Of a stretch of 64,000 bases of DNA, positions 11,888 to 23,159 are shown one piece after another. The notes under the pieces were generated by a model, which was not told the DNA's origin, made no database searches, and saw only the letters and a program-made list of their open reading frames with translations. Position numbers and translations under genes: made by a program. The DNA is taken from NCBI GenBank assembly GCA_009809945.1, contig WTPW01000025.1, positions 653,149-717,148 of the forward strand, in the 5' to 3' direction. Each line of letters begins with the position of its first letter. The stretch's first letter is position 1. This DNA comes from Gigaspora margarita (taxonomy: Eukaryota > Glomeromycota > Glomeromycetes > Diversisporales > Gigasporaceae).

Positions 11888-12654
11888 NNNNNNNNNNNNN
11901 NNNNNNNNNNNNNNNNNNNNNNNNNNNNNNNNNNNNNNNNNNNNNNNNNNNNNNNNNNNNNNNNNNNNNNNNNNNNNNNNNNNNNNNNNNNNNNNNNNNN
12001 NNNNNNNNNNNNNNNNNNNNNNNNNNNNNNNNNNNNNNNNNNNNNNNNNNNNNNNNNNNNNNNNNNNNNNNNNNNNNNNNNNNNNNNNNNNNNNNNNNNN
12101 NNNNNNNNNNNNNNNNNNNNNNNNNNNNNNNNNNNNNNNNNNNNNNNNNNNNNNNNNNNNNNNNNNNNNNNNNNNNNNNNNNNNNNNNNNNNNNNNNNNN
12201 NNNNNNNNNNNNNNNNNNNNNNNNNNNNNNNNNNNNNNNNNNNNNNNNNNNNNNNNNNNNNNNNNNNNNNNNNNNNNNNNNNNNNNNNNNNNNNNNNNNN
12301 NNNNNNNNNNNNNNNNNNNNNNNNNNNNNNNNNNNNNNNNNNNNNNNNNNNNNNNNNNNNNNNNNNNNNNNNNNNNNNNNNNNNNNNNNNNNNNNNNNNN
12401 NNNNNNNNNNNNNNNNNNNNNNNNNNNNNNNNNNNNNNNNNNNNNNNNNNNNNNNNNNNNNNNNNNNNNNNNNNNNNNNNNNNNNNNNNNNNNNNNNNNN
12501 NNNNNNNNNNNNNNNNNNNNNNNNNNNNNNNNNNNNNNNNNNNNNNNNNNNNNNNNNNNNNNNNNNNNNNNNNNNNNNNNNNNNNNNNNNNNNNNNNNNN
12601 NNNNNNNNNNNNNNNNNNNNNNNNNNNNNNNNNNNNNNNNNNNNNNNNNNNNNN
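11888..12654. other. Assembly gap (767 Ns)
   Basis: An unbroken run of N. Flanking context predicts that it holds the right end of the hAT-like element on the left and most of a TTAA-type element on the right. Open frames drawn through it are meaningless. Confidence 0.99.
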
Positions 12655-12688
12655 ATCATATGAAAAATGATCGACATACCCCCTACCC
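12655..12688. mobile_element. Right end of a TTAA-type (piggyBac-like) element
   Basis: The first bases after the gap, reverse-complemented, read GGGTAGGGGGTATGTCGATC, then ATTTTTCATATGAT, and are flanked by TTAA at 12689-12692. The right end of the element at 40,390-41,242 reads GGGTAGAGTACATGTAGATC followed by a similar stretch, also next to TTAA. The rest of the element is in the gap. Confidence 0.65.
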
Positions 12689-12699
12689 TTAATTTGTGT

Positions 12700-13195
12700 C
12701 GTAAATAAATGTTTTATTTATTGAAAGAGTATGAAGACTCGATGTTGAACTTGGGGTCCATATCGGCTGCTTTTATACATTTTTGTTTTTCACAAATGTA
12801 ACGGGCTATATCTATTACATGTGCAATAAATGCTATATCTACTACTAATAAAATATATAGTATAAATAGTATAAATGTAATGTATGAAATAAATGACATA
12901 TGTGTAATAAATAAAATATAGAGTATATATGCTATAAATATGACATGTTTTATAAATGCCATATATGCACTTTGGCGCGCAGTAGATCGCCTAGCCAATC
13001 AAATTGTAGATCCTATACTTGATTGTTCATTGGTTCCGATCTTGGCAAACAGTAGTCGTACAGGGATAATCTATAGCTCATTCGAACCATCTCGTCGAGC
13101 TGAGTCGAATGGTAGTTGTTTCATCAAATTTTGATTACTAGTTCAAGAGTTATGCCTGTTTTTGTGTATTTTCATAGGTCAACAGTATTTAAAGA
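12700..13195. other. Short-word repeat region, no gene credited
   Basis: 12,800-12,960 is made of loosely repeated TGTAATAAATG/GCTATA words, which create a 94-codon hydrophobic minus-strand frame of low complexity that I do not regard as a gene. 13,070-13,140 holds GAACCATCTCGTCGAG, related to the hairpin units at 45.7-47 kb. Confidence 0.5.
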
Positions 13196-13204
13196 ATCAG
13201 AAAA

Positions 13205-13517
13205 GCAAGAAAATTATATAGATTATTTAGAAAAGTAGTTAGTATTTTTTTAGAATAAAATAGACAAACTTAATGAAAAAATACTACTAACTTTTACAAT
13301 AATTGCTCAAAGTCAGAAAATAAAGATATCAATTTTCAAGAAAAAAAAGTCGATTAATATAAATCTGACTTTGAGCAAGAATTGTAAAAAGATAGTAATA
13401 TAGAGTAACAACCAGAATCATTATCTCTATCTGAAAATCAAGTCATGATCCAAAAATAATAGGATTTAGTGAGAGATTAATAATATTCGATAGTATTTTC
13501 AAACCCCAATTACAAAG
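13205..13517 (+). pseudogene. Decayed coding sequence with many Q-to-stop-like positions
   Basis: A plus-strand frame reads KESEKQENYIDYLEK, then after a frame change SKSENKDINFQEKKVD, YKSDFEQEL, KDSNIE, QPESLSLSENQVMIQK, DLVRD and YSIVFSNPNYK. These pieces are separated only by TAA or TAG codons, eight after the frame change, which sit where Gln would fit a charged, Gln-rich protein. The frame stops at the edge of the 873-bp element and appears to resume beyond it at 14,399 (VDIVMIKLSK). The protein is hydrophilic with coiled-coil character and I do not recognise it. It may be the remainder of the gene begun at 10,201. Confidence 0.5.
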
Positions 13518-14390
13518 AGGACCCCTGAATATATGCATAAAATGTTTGTAGTACACTTAGACTAAATTTTTTAAAATGTTTATCGTACAGTAACAAATCT
13601 TATTTTTTTAATAACAACTTAGCTCAACCTTTGATGTACACTTAATTAATAATATCAAAAAAGATATGGGGGTGAGTCAGTAGAAAAGGGACAAATTTAT
13701 CTAATAAATTTGTCCCTTTTCTACTGACTCACTCCCATATGTAGTACAGTTACTTATTGTGCAAGAATAGTTAGTCGTACATAATATATAAATATAATAT
13801 ATATAACATACAAAATTTAATAAAAACTAGTAAAATCAATAATAGTGACAATATTTATTTATTGTGCATAATTTAGTATTAACTTTATATAACTGTCTCT
13901 AAATTGATTCTAGAACAATATCAATATTGTTTGCTTAAGTATTACAATGATTGGTATGTATTGTATGGAGAATATATATAATTTAACTCAATGAATAAAG
14001 GTCTCTTTAGCACTATAAAATAATATTGTTGCTTCACAAAAAGATATAACTTTGGTGGATTACAACATTGTATAAAATTGAATATTACCAATTTCAATTA
14101 ATAGAAATTTTAAAATATAAATATAAATATAATTTATTAACTTTTCCTTTTTTTAAAGTAATTTAATTTTAAATATTTATTATATCTTTGTTGTACATTA
14201 ATTTATTTTTAATTAAAACTATGTTCTACACTTAATTATAAATTTAAAATTATTATTTAAAGGTATATTATACACTTAAACTGTTGCTTTAATGTTTGTG
14301 TACACTTTATAATAAAATTTAAGTGTACACTTATATAAAGTTTAAAGACAAAGGTTATATATATATATAACATTAGTATTCAGGGGTCCT
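13518..14390. mobile_element. 873-bp TIR element with AGGACCCC ends and 8-bp duplication
   Basis: The ends AGGACCCCTGAATA and TATTCAGGGGTCCT are perfect inverses (14 bp). Flanks TTACAAAG (13510-13517) and TTACAAGG (14391-14398) form an 8-bp TSD with one mismatch. The word GTACACTTA and close variants recur at least six times near both ends. No ORF of note. It shares its terminal octamer with the 181-bp element at 61,646. The superfamily is unclear; 8-bp duplications occur in hAT and P-type elements. Confidence 0.83.
13664..13740. repeat. Near-perfect 77-nt hairpin
   Basis: Arms of 36 nt (ATATGGGGGTGAGTCAGTAG... against its inverse ending CTCACTCCCATAT) pair with one mismatch around a loop of about 5 nt. 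It lies inside the 873-bp element. It may be a tiny MITE, as its GC-rich arms differ from their surroundings. Confidence 0.85.
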
Positions 14391-14497
14391 TTACAAGGTA
14401 GACATTGTGATGATAAAATTATCAAAAATAAACTGTTCTACCAAGTGTTATTCATAATTTTATATTAATTTTAAAATTTTTTTGCACAGCTTATTTT

Positions 14498-14775
14498 GGT
14501 TAAATTATGATATATCAAGAAGTATTGATCAGAATCATATAAGCCAAAATTATATGATTCTAATCAATAGTTCACAAGATATTGCTGTACACTGCAATAC
14601 TTCAATTACTATAATACCTATATCTACTTTAAATATTACTTTAATAGTGATATCTCATGATCTATTGATTAGAATTTTATGATTTTGGTACCAATCAATT
14701 TATCTCACTAAAACGAATCAATTAGTACCAAAATTATAAAATTCTAATCAGTAGATCATAAGATGTAAGTAGTGT
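14498..14775. repeat. Cluster of inverted repeats with GGTACC words
   Basis: ATTAGAATTTTATGATTTTG at 14,670 is answered by the inverse at 14,725-14,750, around TTATCTCACTAAAACGAAT. A related hairpin (ATTGATCAGAATCATATAAG and inverse) lies at 14,525-14,570. The pattern resembles the hairpin units at 45.7-47 kb. Confidence 0.6.
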
Positions 14776-14852
14776 ACCATAATACCCATACCCACTTTAT
14801 AAACTGCTAATCTAATTAGATTTAAAATTTTAAATCTAATTAAAGAGTTTTA

Positions 14853-15203
14853 CTAAAATGCACCTATAGTGTTTTACACCATATTACACAAAACTATTAG
14901 AATAGCCAATCAAAATGTAAGATTAGGTGTAACATAAAATTTCATTTTTTGTTTATTTTTTTAAAAAAAACATTCATATCTCAAAATTTTGCTTATAAAA
15001 CCAACTTTGGGGCTCTAATAAAAAACATTTCTTGCTATATTTTGTATATACTAATGCCTTGATAAAATCCCAGGTCTCACCCTAACCTAAAGTAATCAAA
15101 ATTTATTTTTTTTTATAAAAATTTATTTTTTTGTTTTTGTTACATGGATTTGCAAATCTAATTTACATATGGTGGTAAAACACCATAAGTGCATTTTATA
15201 ATA
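14853..15203. mobile_element. TIR MITE with AAAATGCAC ends
   Basis: The left end AAAATGCACCTATAGTGTTT and the inverse of the right end (AAAATGCACTTATGGTGTTT) match over about 30 bp. The interior is AT-rich without an ORF. No clean target duplication could be defined, so the boundaries are approximate. Confidence 0.62.
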
Positions 15204-15723
15204 ATTGTAATTAAATATAAAATTTACTTAATCTTTAATTGGTAAATTATTTTTCAAAGGAAAAAATAATAAACCTTATAATAAACAAAATTGGAAATTT
15301 ATATGTTTTTCTATAGTATAAAAATGGGCTTGCTTATATATAAAAGTTTTTTATTAAGTAACTCTTTTGTATGCTTAATTGAAAGTTGTAAAGCCAATTT
15401 TTGTGATTTTAATAGTACAGTGGCCTACCATATTATTGTAGACACTTTTTAACAATTTATACAGAGCTAAATCTCTAAGATATTAAGCTAAAAATTAAAT
15501 TATAAATTCGTTAAATCTATATCTTTTAAATAAAAAAAAAGTTTAAAAAATTTTATGCTACGGTTTTTAAAATAATTAAGTTTAAGTAAAATTTTAAATT
15601 TTTACATTTGACCGATTTTCTAAATTTTAATATAGTTTTCATAGTAACTAGAATTACTAAATTTAGTAATATATAAACTTAAATTTTTTATTAATAAACC
15701 AGCAATTTTTTTTAAATAAAGTT

Positions 15724-17604
15724 TTTTTTTTTTTTTGGTATTAAGGTGAGGTCTTGCTTATATCTTTATTAGTAATTTAGAAAAGTTGTTACATGGAGTA
15801 TACTACTTTGTATAAATACAAAATTTAAATTACATGCAAGAATTGAAGCTCAGACTAATTTATCTGTGACCTAAAACCTACTAGAGTGGTCAAGACTCAC
15901 CTAGTTTGATAGAGTTAAAATAAAATTTATAGGTATACTATATTTAACCCAATGGACAGCCCAAGAACTGATCTTCTTAAGAGCTATACCAATAGGTGAA
16001 CATGAATTTGGGTTAATATGAAGTTGATCAGGTTGGCCACAAGGACAACTATATGTAAATCTTCAGTGTAGAGATGGTTGCTTTTTGGATTGTAATATAT
16101 TATAAGTAGTATTAGAAGAAGGATAAGTAATGTTATTGGTATTTCGCTATAAAGCAAATTGGAAACAATAAGGTTTCTATAATTGTTCATAGGATAATTC
16201 AGAGACTTGAAGAAGAATTTTTATAATAATTTGTGAAGCTAATTTTGAGGATAAGTGGAAGGGTCTAAGATCTTGAATAAGATGAGAAGGAATTAAGCCT
16301 TTAAGTGTAGTTTGAATATAATAAGAAGAAAGTAAAGCTGGTGATAAATAAAAGGCTGGGTGATTATAAATAGTCTGGATAAGTTGAGATATGGTATTTG
16401 AGGAAAGGTCTAAATCTGTGGAGTTAATAGTATTAGTAATAGCAGTAAAAATAATCTGGTTAATATTGTTTGCACCAGAACAAAAAAGCCAGTAATTAGG
16501 AGAATCAGGGGTGTTGCATATAAAGCAGTTGGTATTTGAAAATAGATTAGGATAAATTGAGTGAAAGTGAGAGTATGAAGGTAGTTCATTTAAAAATAAT
16601 TTGGTTTTAAAAGCTTTAAGATTGCTAAGTTTGAAGTTGGTAATATTATTTGAAGCTTTTTGATTATTATTAAAGTATAANCAAGTNGAATTNCAANCAA
16701 AATAATGNGTNAAGTGAGACCATTCATTTGTGCATTGCTGAGAAGACCATAGAGCTATAATATGAGCTTAGCAGATATTTTAATGAATCTTCGTATAGGT
16801 TGTAAAACTTGGGTTTTTTCCCAGTATAGAGTATGAAAAGGAATATAAGAGTTGGTATAGTTGAAGTTGAGAAAAGAAGCAGAGATATGTTGATTGGCCA
16901 GTTGATCGCACAATTATTAAAAGGGTTGTCAGAATGAGCCTGAACTTTGTATAATGTTAGTTGAATATTAAAAGATTTAATAACATTAAGGAGTGTATGC
17001 CATATAGGCCATGCAGTAAATTTGAATTTTTTTGGAGAGTTTAGATTAAGGCGTATAAGTTTAGTATATTTGGATATAACTGATTGTGAATCAGTAAAAA
17101 TTTGAATAATAGAGTTTCATGGTACAGTGGCAATAGCAGATAGGATTGAAATTAGTTCAGTGTGATAAGAAGATAGCCAATATTTAAGTTGGGCTGAAAA
17201 CTCATGTACAATTTGATTGTTATAAAGTCGTACCCAACCAATACCCATAGAACATTGGTTAGTACAGATATTTTTAACAGAACCATCTGTATAGAAGATA
17301 AAAGATGCATAATTATAATTGTTTTGAGCAATTAATTGTAATGATAGAGAAGTTTGGTTAGATAGAAAAAGATCAGAAACTAAGCAGTCAGAGATATTTA
17401 AAGTTGGAGGTATAGGAATAGTGAGAGGATGTTTAATAGCAGTAGATAGAATAAGATTTATATAATTTGCATTAAGATTAAGCTGCTTGTTTGGTTGAAT
17501 TCTACCATAAAAAAGTGTAGATAATGTAGCAGATATTTCAATTGTACATGCAGAGGAAATACAGTTAGTATTAAGATTGCAGCCTGGACAAGGCATACAA
17601 GAAA
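15724..17604 (-). mobile_element. 5'-truncated LINE copy B with 14-bp target duplication
   Basis: A perfect direct repeat TTTTAAATAAAGTT flanks it (15710-15723 and 17605-17618). The 3' end (left) has a T-run, the complement of poly(A), next to the shared LINE terminus CCTCACCTTAA. The 5' end is cut within the region upstream of RNase H. This is standard target-primed insertion with incomplete reverse transcription. It landed in the mariner-like element at 15,418-18,128. Confidence 0.93.
15915..17596 (-). pseudogene. LINE RNase H and C-terminal region, broken (copy B)
   Basis: The frame from 17,596 down to 17,117 gives MPCPGCNLNTNC... then FIFYTDGSV and YHTELISILSAIATV. A TGA stop at 17,117-17,119 follows directly, then the same frame continues with IQIFTDSQSVISKYT. 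Three RNase H acidic residues are therefore visible on either side of one stop. The remainder down to about 15,915 is frameshifted but ends with CGQPDQLH and PIGIALKKISSWA, matching the C-terminus of copy A. Ambiguous bases at 16,681-16,712 obscure part of it. Confidence 0.88.
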
Positions 17605-18589
17605 TTTTAAATAAAGTTATTTAACATAACAAATTGCATATATCTTAAAAATTTTATAATTTTTTAAAAAATTTTTATTTAATTACTATATATAGTAATA
17701 AAATTACTATATTTGGTAATTGATGTAATTTTAAATTAATAATTGCATTACTATATTTAGAAATGATAACTACCTTAAAATTTTTTAATTTTTTATAAAA
17801 ATTTGGGATTATATGTAATTTATCATACTGAATATTTTTTACTTATTTTTGAAATCCAATTAGCTTAATAAAAAATTAATTTTTGCTATACAGTAATTGT
17901 TTTAATTAATTTTGTACAACAATAAAAATTGGTCAAATATAAAAATCTAATATTTTACTTAAACTTAATTATTTTAAAAACTGTAGCATAAAATCTTTTA
18001 AACTTTTTTTTATTTAAAAGATATAGATTTAAAGAAATTATAATTTGGTTTTTAGCTAAATAAAATTTTAAATATTTAGCTCTGTATAAATTTTTAAAAA
18101 GTGTCCACAATAATATGGTAGGCCACTATAGTACAGTATAATCATAAAAATTGGGTTAATAGATCATAAAATATAAGTATTTTCAATCATTAACTATAGA
18201 GTTTTTCTTAAGAATTCAAGCACATGGCATTCTACTATTATATAAGGTAGTGTTTCTAAAAACTGAACTGAACTGAACATTGGGTTAAGTTCAAGTTCAG
18301 TCTGAATTCAAACTGAAACAAAACCTGACTTAATTTTAAAATTCAGTTTGGTCTGAGTTTAGTATTGAACTTTTAAACCAAGTTTGGGTTCAATTTAGGT
18401 TGGGTTTGAAAGTTCAAGAACATGTTCAGCTTTAGTAAAATAGAAAACAAATCTAGCCTATAGACTGTGAGCACTTTTTGAACTACTCATAAGTAGTTCT
18501 AACCCAGATTGGGTCACCTGATCCAACAGGTCACAGATCAGAAATTGGTATAACCCAGGTCAAGTGAGGTCTAAAATATAACAAAAAAA

Positions 18590-18860
18590 AGTTTTTAAGC
18601 CTATTTGATATATAATCAGCTATATAGTATAGTATGCATTGTACAAAATAAACCAAAAAAATTTTATAAGCCTGTTTAATTTATAATCAGCCATATGCTA
18701 CTATATGCATTGTACAAAATGAATAAAAAAAAAACTTGGCAAAAAAAATTTTCAAAAAAAAATCAAAAAATTTATAAGCCTGTTTGATGCATAATCTGCT
18801 ATATAGCATAGTACATATTGTATGAAATGACCAAAAAAAACTTAAAAAAAATGTTAACAC
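18590..18860. repeat. Tandem repeat, three diverged units
   Basis: Units near 18,597, 18,672 and 18,772 share TTATAAGCCTGTTTGAT, ATAATCAGCTATAT and GTACAAAATGA, each followed by an A-rich run. Confidence 0.72.
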
Positions 18861-18886
18861 TATTTTTTTCATTTTTGCATTTATTA

Positions 18887-19270
18887 TAATCCATCTGTTA
18901 ACTGGAGAGTAATGGCAAAATGTGGCGTGCTTCTATCTAAAATTTTTTACTAAGTTAATGATACATGTTCACTAATTAAAAGTTGTAGAGTTTGTCAAGA
19001 CATATCTAGCAGTAGTTAGATCATTCAAATCAGTCTAGTAGATAGCAAGATATTATTGAAAAACAATTGGCTAACTAGTCAACCAATTATTTTTGATAAT
19101 ATCTCATTATTCACTTGGCCAATTTGGATGATCTAACTACTATTAGATGCATCTTGACAAGCTATACAACTTTCAATTAGTGAATATGTATCATTAACTT
19201 AGTAAAAAAATTTTTTTAGATGGAAGTATACCTTATTTTCCCATCACTCTCCAGTTAACAGGCAGATTAT
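18887..19270. mobile_element. Foldback element (core-B family), about 384 bp
   Basis: The whole element is a near-palindrome. The left arm runs from CTGTTAACTGGAGAGTAATG through ACTAAGTTAATGATACATG, AAAGTTGTAGAG and ATCATTCAAAT; the right arm repeats these inverted and ends CTCTCCAGTTAACAG. It shares its internal words with the elements at 20.4-22.1 kb and 60.9 kb. Confidence 0.78.
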
Positions 19271-20076
19271 CAATTAATCAATTTCGAATAGCCTTATCTA
19301 TTATATAAGAATGTTTAACCAAACATTGCACAGCTACCTAGTTTTTTTGTTTAATTATTGTAGCAAATTAAAATAAAATCCAGATTAAAATAAAATTATA
19401 GTATAAATCTTGAATACTAATTTTTTTGGGAGTGCATTTTTTAGGGTTAGAGTTAGGATTAGGGTTTAGTTTTAAAAAAAGTTATAATTTAGAAGATTAG
19501 CAGATTAAGTAGAAAATGATCTACAACAATTATTACCTAAACCTGAACATGTTCATGAACTTCGAACTGAACTCAGATTGAACAAATATTTCAAGTCTGA
19601 GTTCAGTTCAGGACTAGTTCAGGTTTATAAATTCTAGGTTCAGTTAGGGTTCAAGTTCAAAGATCTGTAAAATTTGAAGTTCAGGTTCAGATTTGACTAA
19701 ACCTAATCCAAACTGAACCCAACTTCAGAATACTAATATATATTAACTAGTCATATGTCCATTAATCTTTACTATAAAATTTTTATTCTTTAACTGCAGA
19801 CTACTAATTAACTATATTACTTAATATCTAGAATAAAGCTGATAGTTGGAATATTATACTAAAAATGTTCTAGTTTGAACCAAAACTATACTAGAATAGT
19901 TTGTAAATATAGTAAATAGAACAAAACTCTAATCTGTTAAATTAGAAACAAATCTTGCTATTTTAATGATAAGTAATATACAGTTAAGGTTAAAGTAGTT
20001 TGTATTGAAATAAAATATTGTTATTTCTATTGTAAGCTATTGTAAAAATTCTGTTATATTACAAAGTTGCATACTA

Positions 20077-20246
20077 TAGTCTTCCTCCTCTATAATTACA
20101 CTGATTGTACTAAGAAAATTAGTGATTATAAAAGAGTGTGATTATATAGAAGTTTTTTTTATAAGTTTTTAATAAATTGTCTCAAAAATTAATGTGATTG
20201 TATAGGAGTTGTGATATATAGAAGTGATTATAAAGAAGAAAGATTG
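20077..20246. mobile_element. Pogo-like MITE, 170 bp
   Basis: Left end TAGTCTTCCTCCTCTATAAT and inverse right end CAATCTTTCTTCTTTATAAT, with TA at 20075-20076 and 20247-20248. The CTCTATAATCAC-type terminal wording is shared with the pogo-like elements at 45,577 and 58,939. Confidence 0.72.
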
Positions 20247-20528
20247 TATTTCAGTAAATAAAAGAAAAGCTAAATATATATTAGAACTTATACTCCAAGT
20301 TAGTTTAGACAAAGACTAATTTCAAAACAACCCAATTTAGTTGATGATCTACCAGTCAACAGGTGAATGATTATAGTATAACATGGCACAAATTACTATG
20401 TAAATCACTTATAGATGAAATGCCACAATCACCCAAGGAAAAATAATTTTTTTACTAAGTTAACAACTAATGCCCACTAATTAAAAGTTTGTATAGCTCA
20501 TTGTGACACATCTAACAGTAGTTACATC

Positions 20529-20757
20529 CAGTGTTTAAAATTCAATGTTCTCAGTGTTCTCAAAGAACATTATACAATTTTTGAGAACATAAATTATTAA
20601 AATATGTTCTCTATTTGAGAACATTCAAAAAATACTTTCAATATTAAAAAAATTATAATTTCCCTATATAAAGAATATTAAAATTTTACTGAGAGCATTA
20701 AGAAATTAAAAATGTTCTTTTTGAGAACATAAAATCAAATTTGAATTTTAAACACTG
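20529..20757. mobile_element. hAT MITE, 229 bp, GTTCTC/GAGAAC subterminal repeats
   Basis: TIRs CAGTGTTTAAAATTC and GAATTTTAAACACTG, with a perfect 8-bp duplication GTTACATC (20521-20528 and 20758-20765). The empty site can be inferred from the sister foldback copy at 19.0 kb, which reads through GTAGTTAGATCATT without an insert. GAGAACAT/ATGTTCTC words recur through the element. It has the same ends as the 1.4-kb element at 57,454-58,871 and is best read as its deletion derivative. Confidence 0.93.
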
Positions 20758-21238
20758 GTTACATCATTAAATTGGCTTAGTAGATGAGGAGATATCATCG
20801 AAAAATGATTGGCTGACTATGTAAAAATATTGTAAACAAACATTTGGTTATATAAATTTTATATAGTTAGCCAATGTTTTCGATGATAACTCAGCATCTA
20901 CTAGGCCAATTTTAAATGATATTACCTCCTTTAGATTCGTCATAATGAGCTCTACAACTTTTAATTAGTGGGCATTGGCTATTGACTTAGTAAAAAATAT
21001 TTTTCCTTGGATCTTTGTAGCATTTCTGCTATAATAATCTATATTATAGGTAGAAAAGCCATGATGATCCAAGAAAAATATTTTTTTACTAATTTAACAG
21101 CCAATGCCCACTAATTGAAAGTTGTAGAGCTCATTATGATGAATCTAAAGGAGGTAAAATCATTAAAATAGGCCTAATATATGCTAAGTTATCATCAAAA
21201 AATGATTGCCCAACTATTAAAATTTTATGTAAAACCAG

Positions 21239-21835
21239 ACCAATTGGGTTGTAGTATAGGAAACCCTTTCTGAAGGGTAGTTTTCACTTTGAGAAAATAT
21301 TGATTAATTGTTTGTAAAATCTAAATTTTACCCCTGAATTTTTTGATTATTTTTAGATATCAATTACTAGATAAACAATGTCATATAATTATGAACTACT
21401 AATTGACCAATCTAATTTAATTGAGCTGTAAATCTTTGGTTATAAATCTATTTTTAGAACATAAACATTAAAAAATTGGGATAACAACAAGTTAAAACAT
21501 CTCAATATCAATGTAAGATAAAAGTGAAATACATATAGATATAAACTGGAACTTTAATTTAAATCAAAAATCTCAAAAATTTTAAAAATGTGTCTGAGAG
21601 AGGTTTTCCTAAACTATGACCCAATTTAATTCAGTGGTTTTTATATTACATTTTTCTCACAAAAGAGGAGGTAATGGCTAGAAAGTGTTTATTATAAAAA
21701 TTTTCTCCAAAATGATCCATGTTATTATAAAAGTTTTCCAAAATTTTTTGCATATATAGTGATGAGGAAAAATGGGTGAAGGCAGAAGGGAGGTAATGTA
21801 AACCACTGAATTAAATTGGTCTGGCCTAACCAAAT
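21239..21835. mobile_element. Two small TIR insertions inside a foldback arm
   Basis: The first spans about 21,243-21,630, with left TTGGGTTGTAGTATAGGAAA and right inverse TTGGGTCATAGTTTAGGAAA. The second spans about 21,632-21,830, with TTTAATTCAGTGGTTT and its perfect inverse AAACCACTGAATTAAA (allowing a T/A shift). Their shared boundary makes exact limits uncertain. Neither codes. Confidence 0.6.
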
Positions 21836-22720
21836 GTTTGTTTATATAGAATTTTACATAGTCAGCCAATCATTTTTCAATGATATCTCCTCATCTACTA
21901 GGCCAATTTTAATAATCTAACTACAATTAGATGCGTTTTGCTAAGCTCTACAACTTTCAATTAGTGAGCATTGGCTGTTAACTTAATAAAATATTTTTTC
22001 TTGGGTTATTGTGGTATTTCACTATAAGTGATTTATATAGAAATTTGCATTATATTACACTATGATCATACCCCTGTTAACTGGTGAATTATCAATTAAT
22101 CTAAACCAATCTACTAATAACTTTAATTGAAAGCTTAACCAATAAATAATTTTGTATTTTTAATAAATAATCTAGAATTAATCTAATACTTTACTAATAT
22201 AATAAATAATTTAGATTTAGCCAATACAAAAACAGTTTATTTTATATTTATAATAAACCTTTATTAATAATTATTATTAAATAAACAAAATTTAAAAAGT
22301 ACTATACTACTAATTTTTTAAAAGTGAGATTTTGCTCTAGTTACTTTATTATTTAACACAATCTTATATCATAATACATATGTAGTACATTATTTTATAT
22401 ATAAAATCAAGCTTAGACTAAGAGTTCACCCAATAGGTCCTTCTGCATCTGTGATTCAAAGTTTACTAAATAAGGATCAAGATCTTGTTTAGATTTTAGA
22501 CCTTCTTCTCCTAACTTTAACTATAGCTAAAAATAAGGATAGTATACAAAGAAAACATCTACTTTACCTACAAAGACTATTTTAATTAATAAGCACAAAA
22601 ATGAAGAAAGGAAAAAAAGTCAAAATAATGAACATGTATGCACTTTTGGTTGTGCTCAACCTTAAAAATTATAGTACTGTTCAAGGTACACCTTACCATT
22701 ATACTATATATTTGGAGATC

Positions 22721-22943
22721 ATAGTGTTTAGACCCGTCACCTGCAGGTGACCCATCGGGCTAATCTGGGTAGACTAACAGGTATTCCCAGCCAATTGCAG
22801 ATGTTTGTTTACATTTGGTAAAATAGAATGTGACAATTCTATTTTACCTGATGTAAATAAACATCAGCGATTGGCTGAGCATACCCGTTAGTCTACTCAG
22901 ATCAGCTCGACGGGTCACCTGTAGGTAACAGATCTAAATACTA
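22721..22943. mobile_element. Foldback MITE, GC-richer, 223 bp
   Basis: Nearly the full length is a hairpin. The left arm AGTGTTTAGACCCGTCACCT...CTAATCTGGGTAGACTAAC is answered by the inverse in the right arm, with only a few nt of loop near 22,835. A 7-bp direct repeat GGAGATC flanks it (22714-22720 and 22944-22950). GC content is visibly above its surroundings. Confidence 0.83.
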
Positions 22944-23159
22944 GGAGATCAACCTGTGGCTAAAGAACCTTCTAGAACAAAATTTCATATTGCATCATAA
23001 ACATGCTCTATTGTATTATCCACATTCCCAAAATTGAAGAATAAACAATGCTGATCTTCTGCTAGAGGTTAAGCCAAAAAGCCCACTTTTGCTAAAATTT
23101 TGAAAGTGTCTTAGCTATGTTTTGACAAAACAGTATATTTTACTTGTATTATAGTACAT

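Larger units (their letters stand above)
15418..18128. mobile_element. Mariner-like palindromic element, split by a LINE
   Basis: Left end CAGTGGCCTACCATATTATT, right end the inverse TAGTGGCCTACCATATTATT, with TA on both sides (15416-15417 and 18129-18130). Arms of about 290 and 500 bp are imperfect inverses of one another (shared TATACAGAGCTAAAT and ATATCTTTTAAATAAAAAAAA blocks). The LINE at 15,724-17,604 interrupts it, so this element was there first. Without the LINE it is about 0.8 kb and non-coding. Confidence 0.82.
18248..19735. mobile_element. hAT-like element with GTTCAG subterminal arrays
   Basis: The left end TAGTGTTTCTAAAAACTGAA and the inverse of the right end (TAGTATTCTGAAGTTGGGTT) are similar. 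Both ends are packed with GTTCAG/CTGAAC (18,260-18,430 and 19,545-19,725). The flanks ATATAAGG and ATATATAT are at best a decayed duplication. The interior holds a tandem repeat (18,590-18,860) and a foldback element (18,887-19,270). The AGGGTTAGAGTTAGGATTAG stretch at 19,443 is a short run of telomere-like words. No transposase. Confidence 0.6.
20351..22098. mobile_element. Composite foldback element (core-B family) with several insertions
   Basis: The outer ends ACCAGTCAACAGGTGAATGA (left) and the inverse of CTGTTAACTGGTGAATTAT (right) match. Inside are two foldback modules back to back, meeting near 21,050. Each has arms carrying AAGGAAAAAT, ACTAAGTTAACA, TGCCCACTAATT, AAAGTTGTAGAGCTCAT and AATTGGCCTA...TAGATGA. 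One arm is split by the hAT MITE at 20,529-20,757 and another by TIR insertions at 21,239-21,835. Non-coding. Confidence 0.7.

Noticed and set aside
11841..12692. Long open frames on both strands across 11.84-12.69 kb
   Set aside because: They consist of Ns from the assembly gap.
12714..12998. 94-codon hydrophobic minus-strand frame resembling a membrane protein
   Set aside because: It is generated by repeated TGTAATAAATG/GCTATA words; Phe-Ile-Tyr-Leu repetition reflects composition, not a designed membrane protein.
19443..19466. AGGGTTAGAGTTAGGATTAG as a telomere remnant
   Set aside because: Too short and irregular; similar AGGGTTAGGGTTT words at 40.88 and 49.75 kb also lie within repeats. 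No array.
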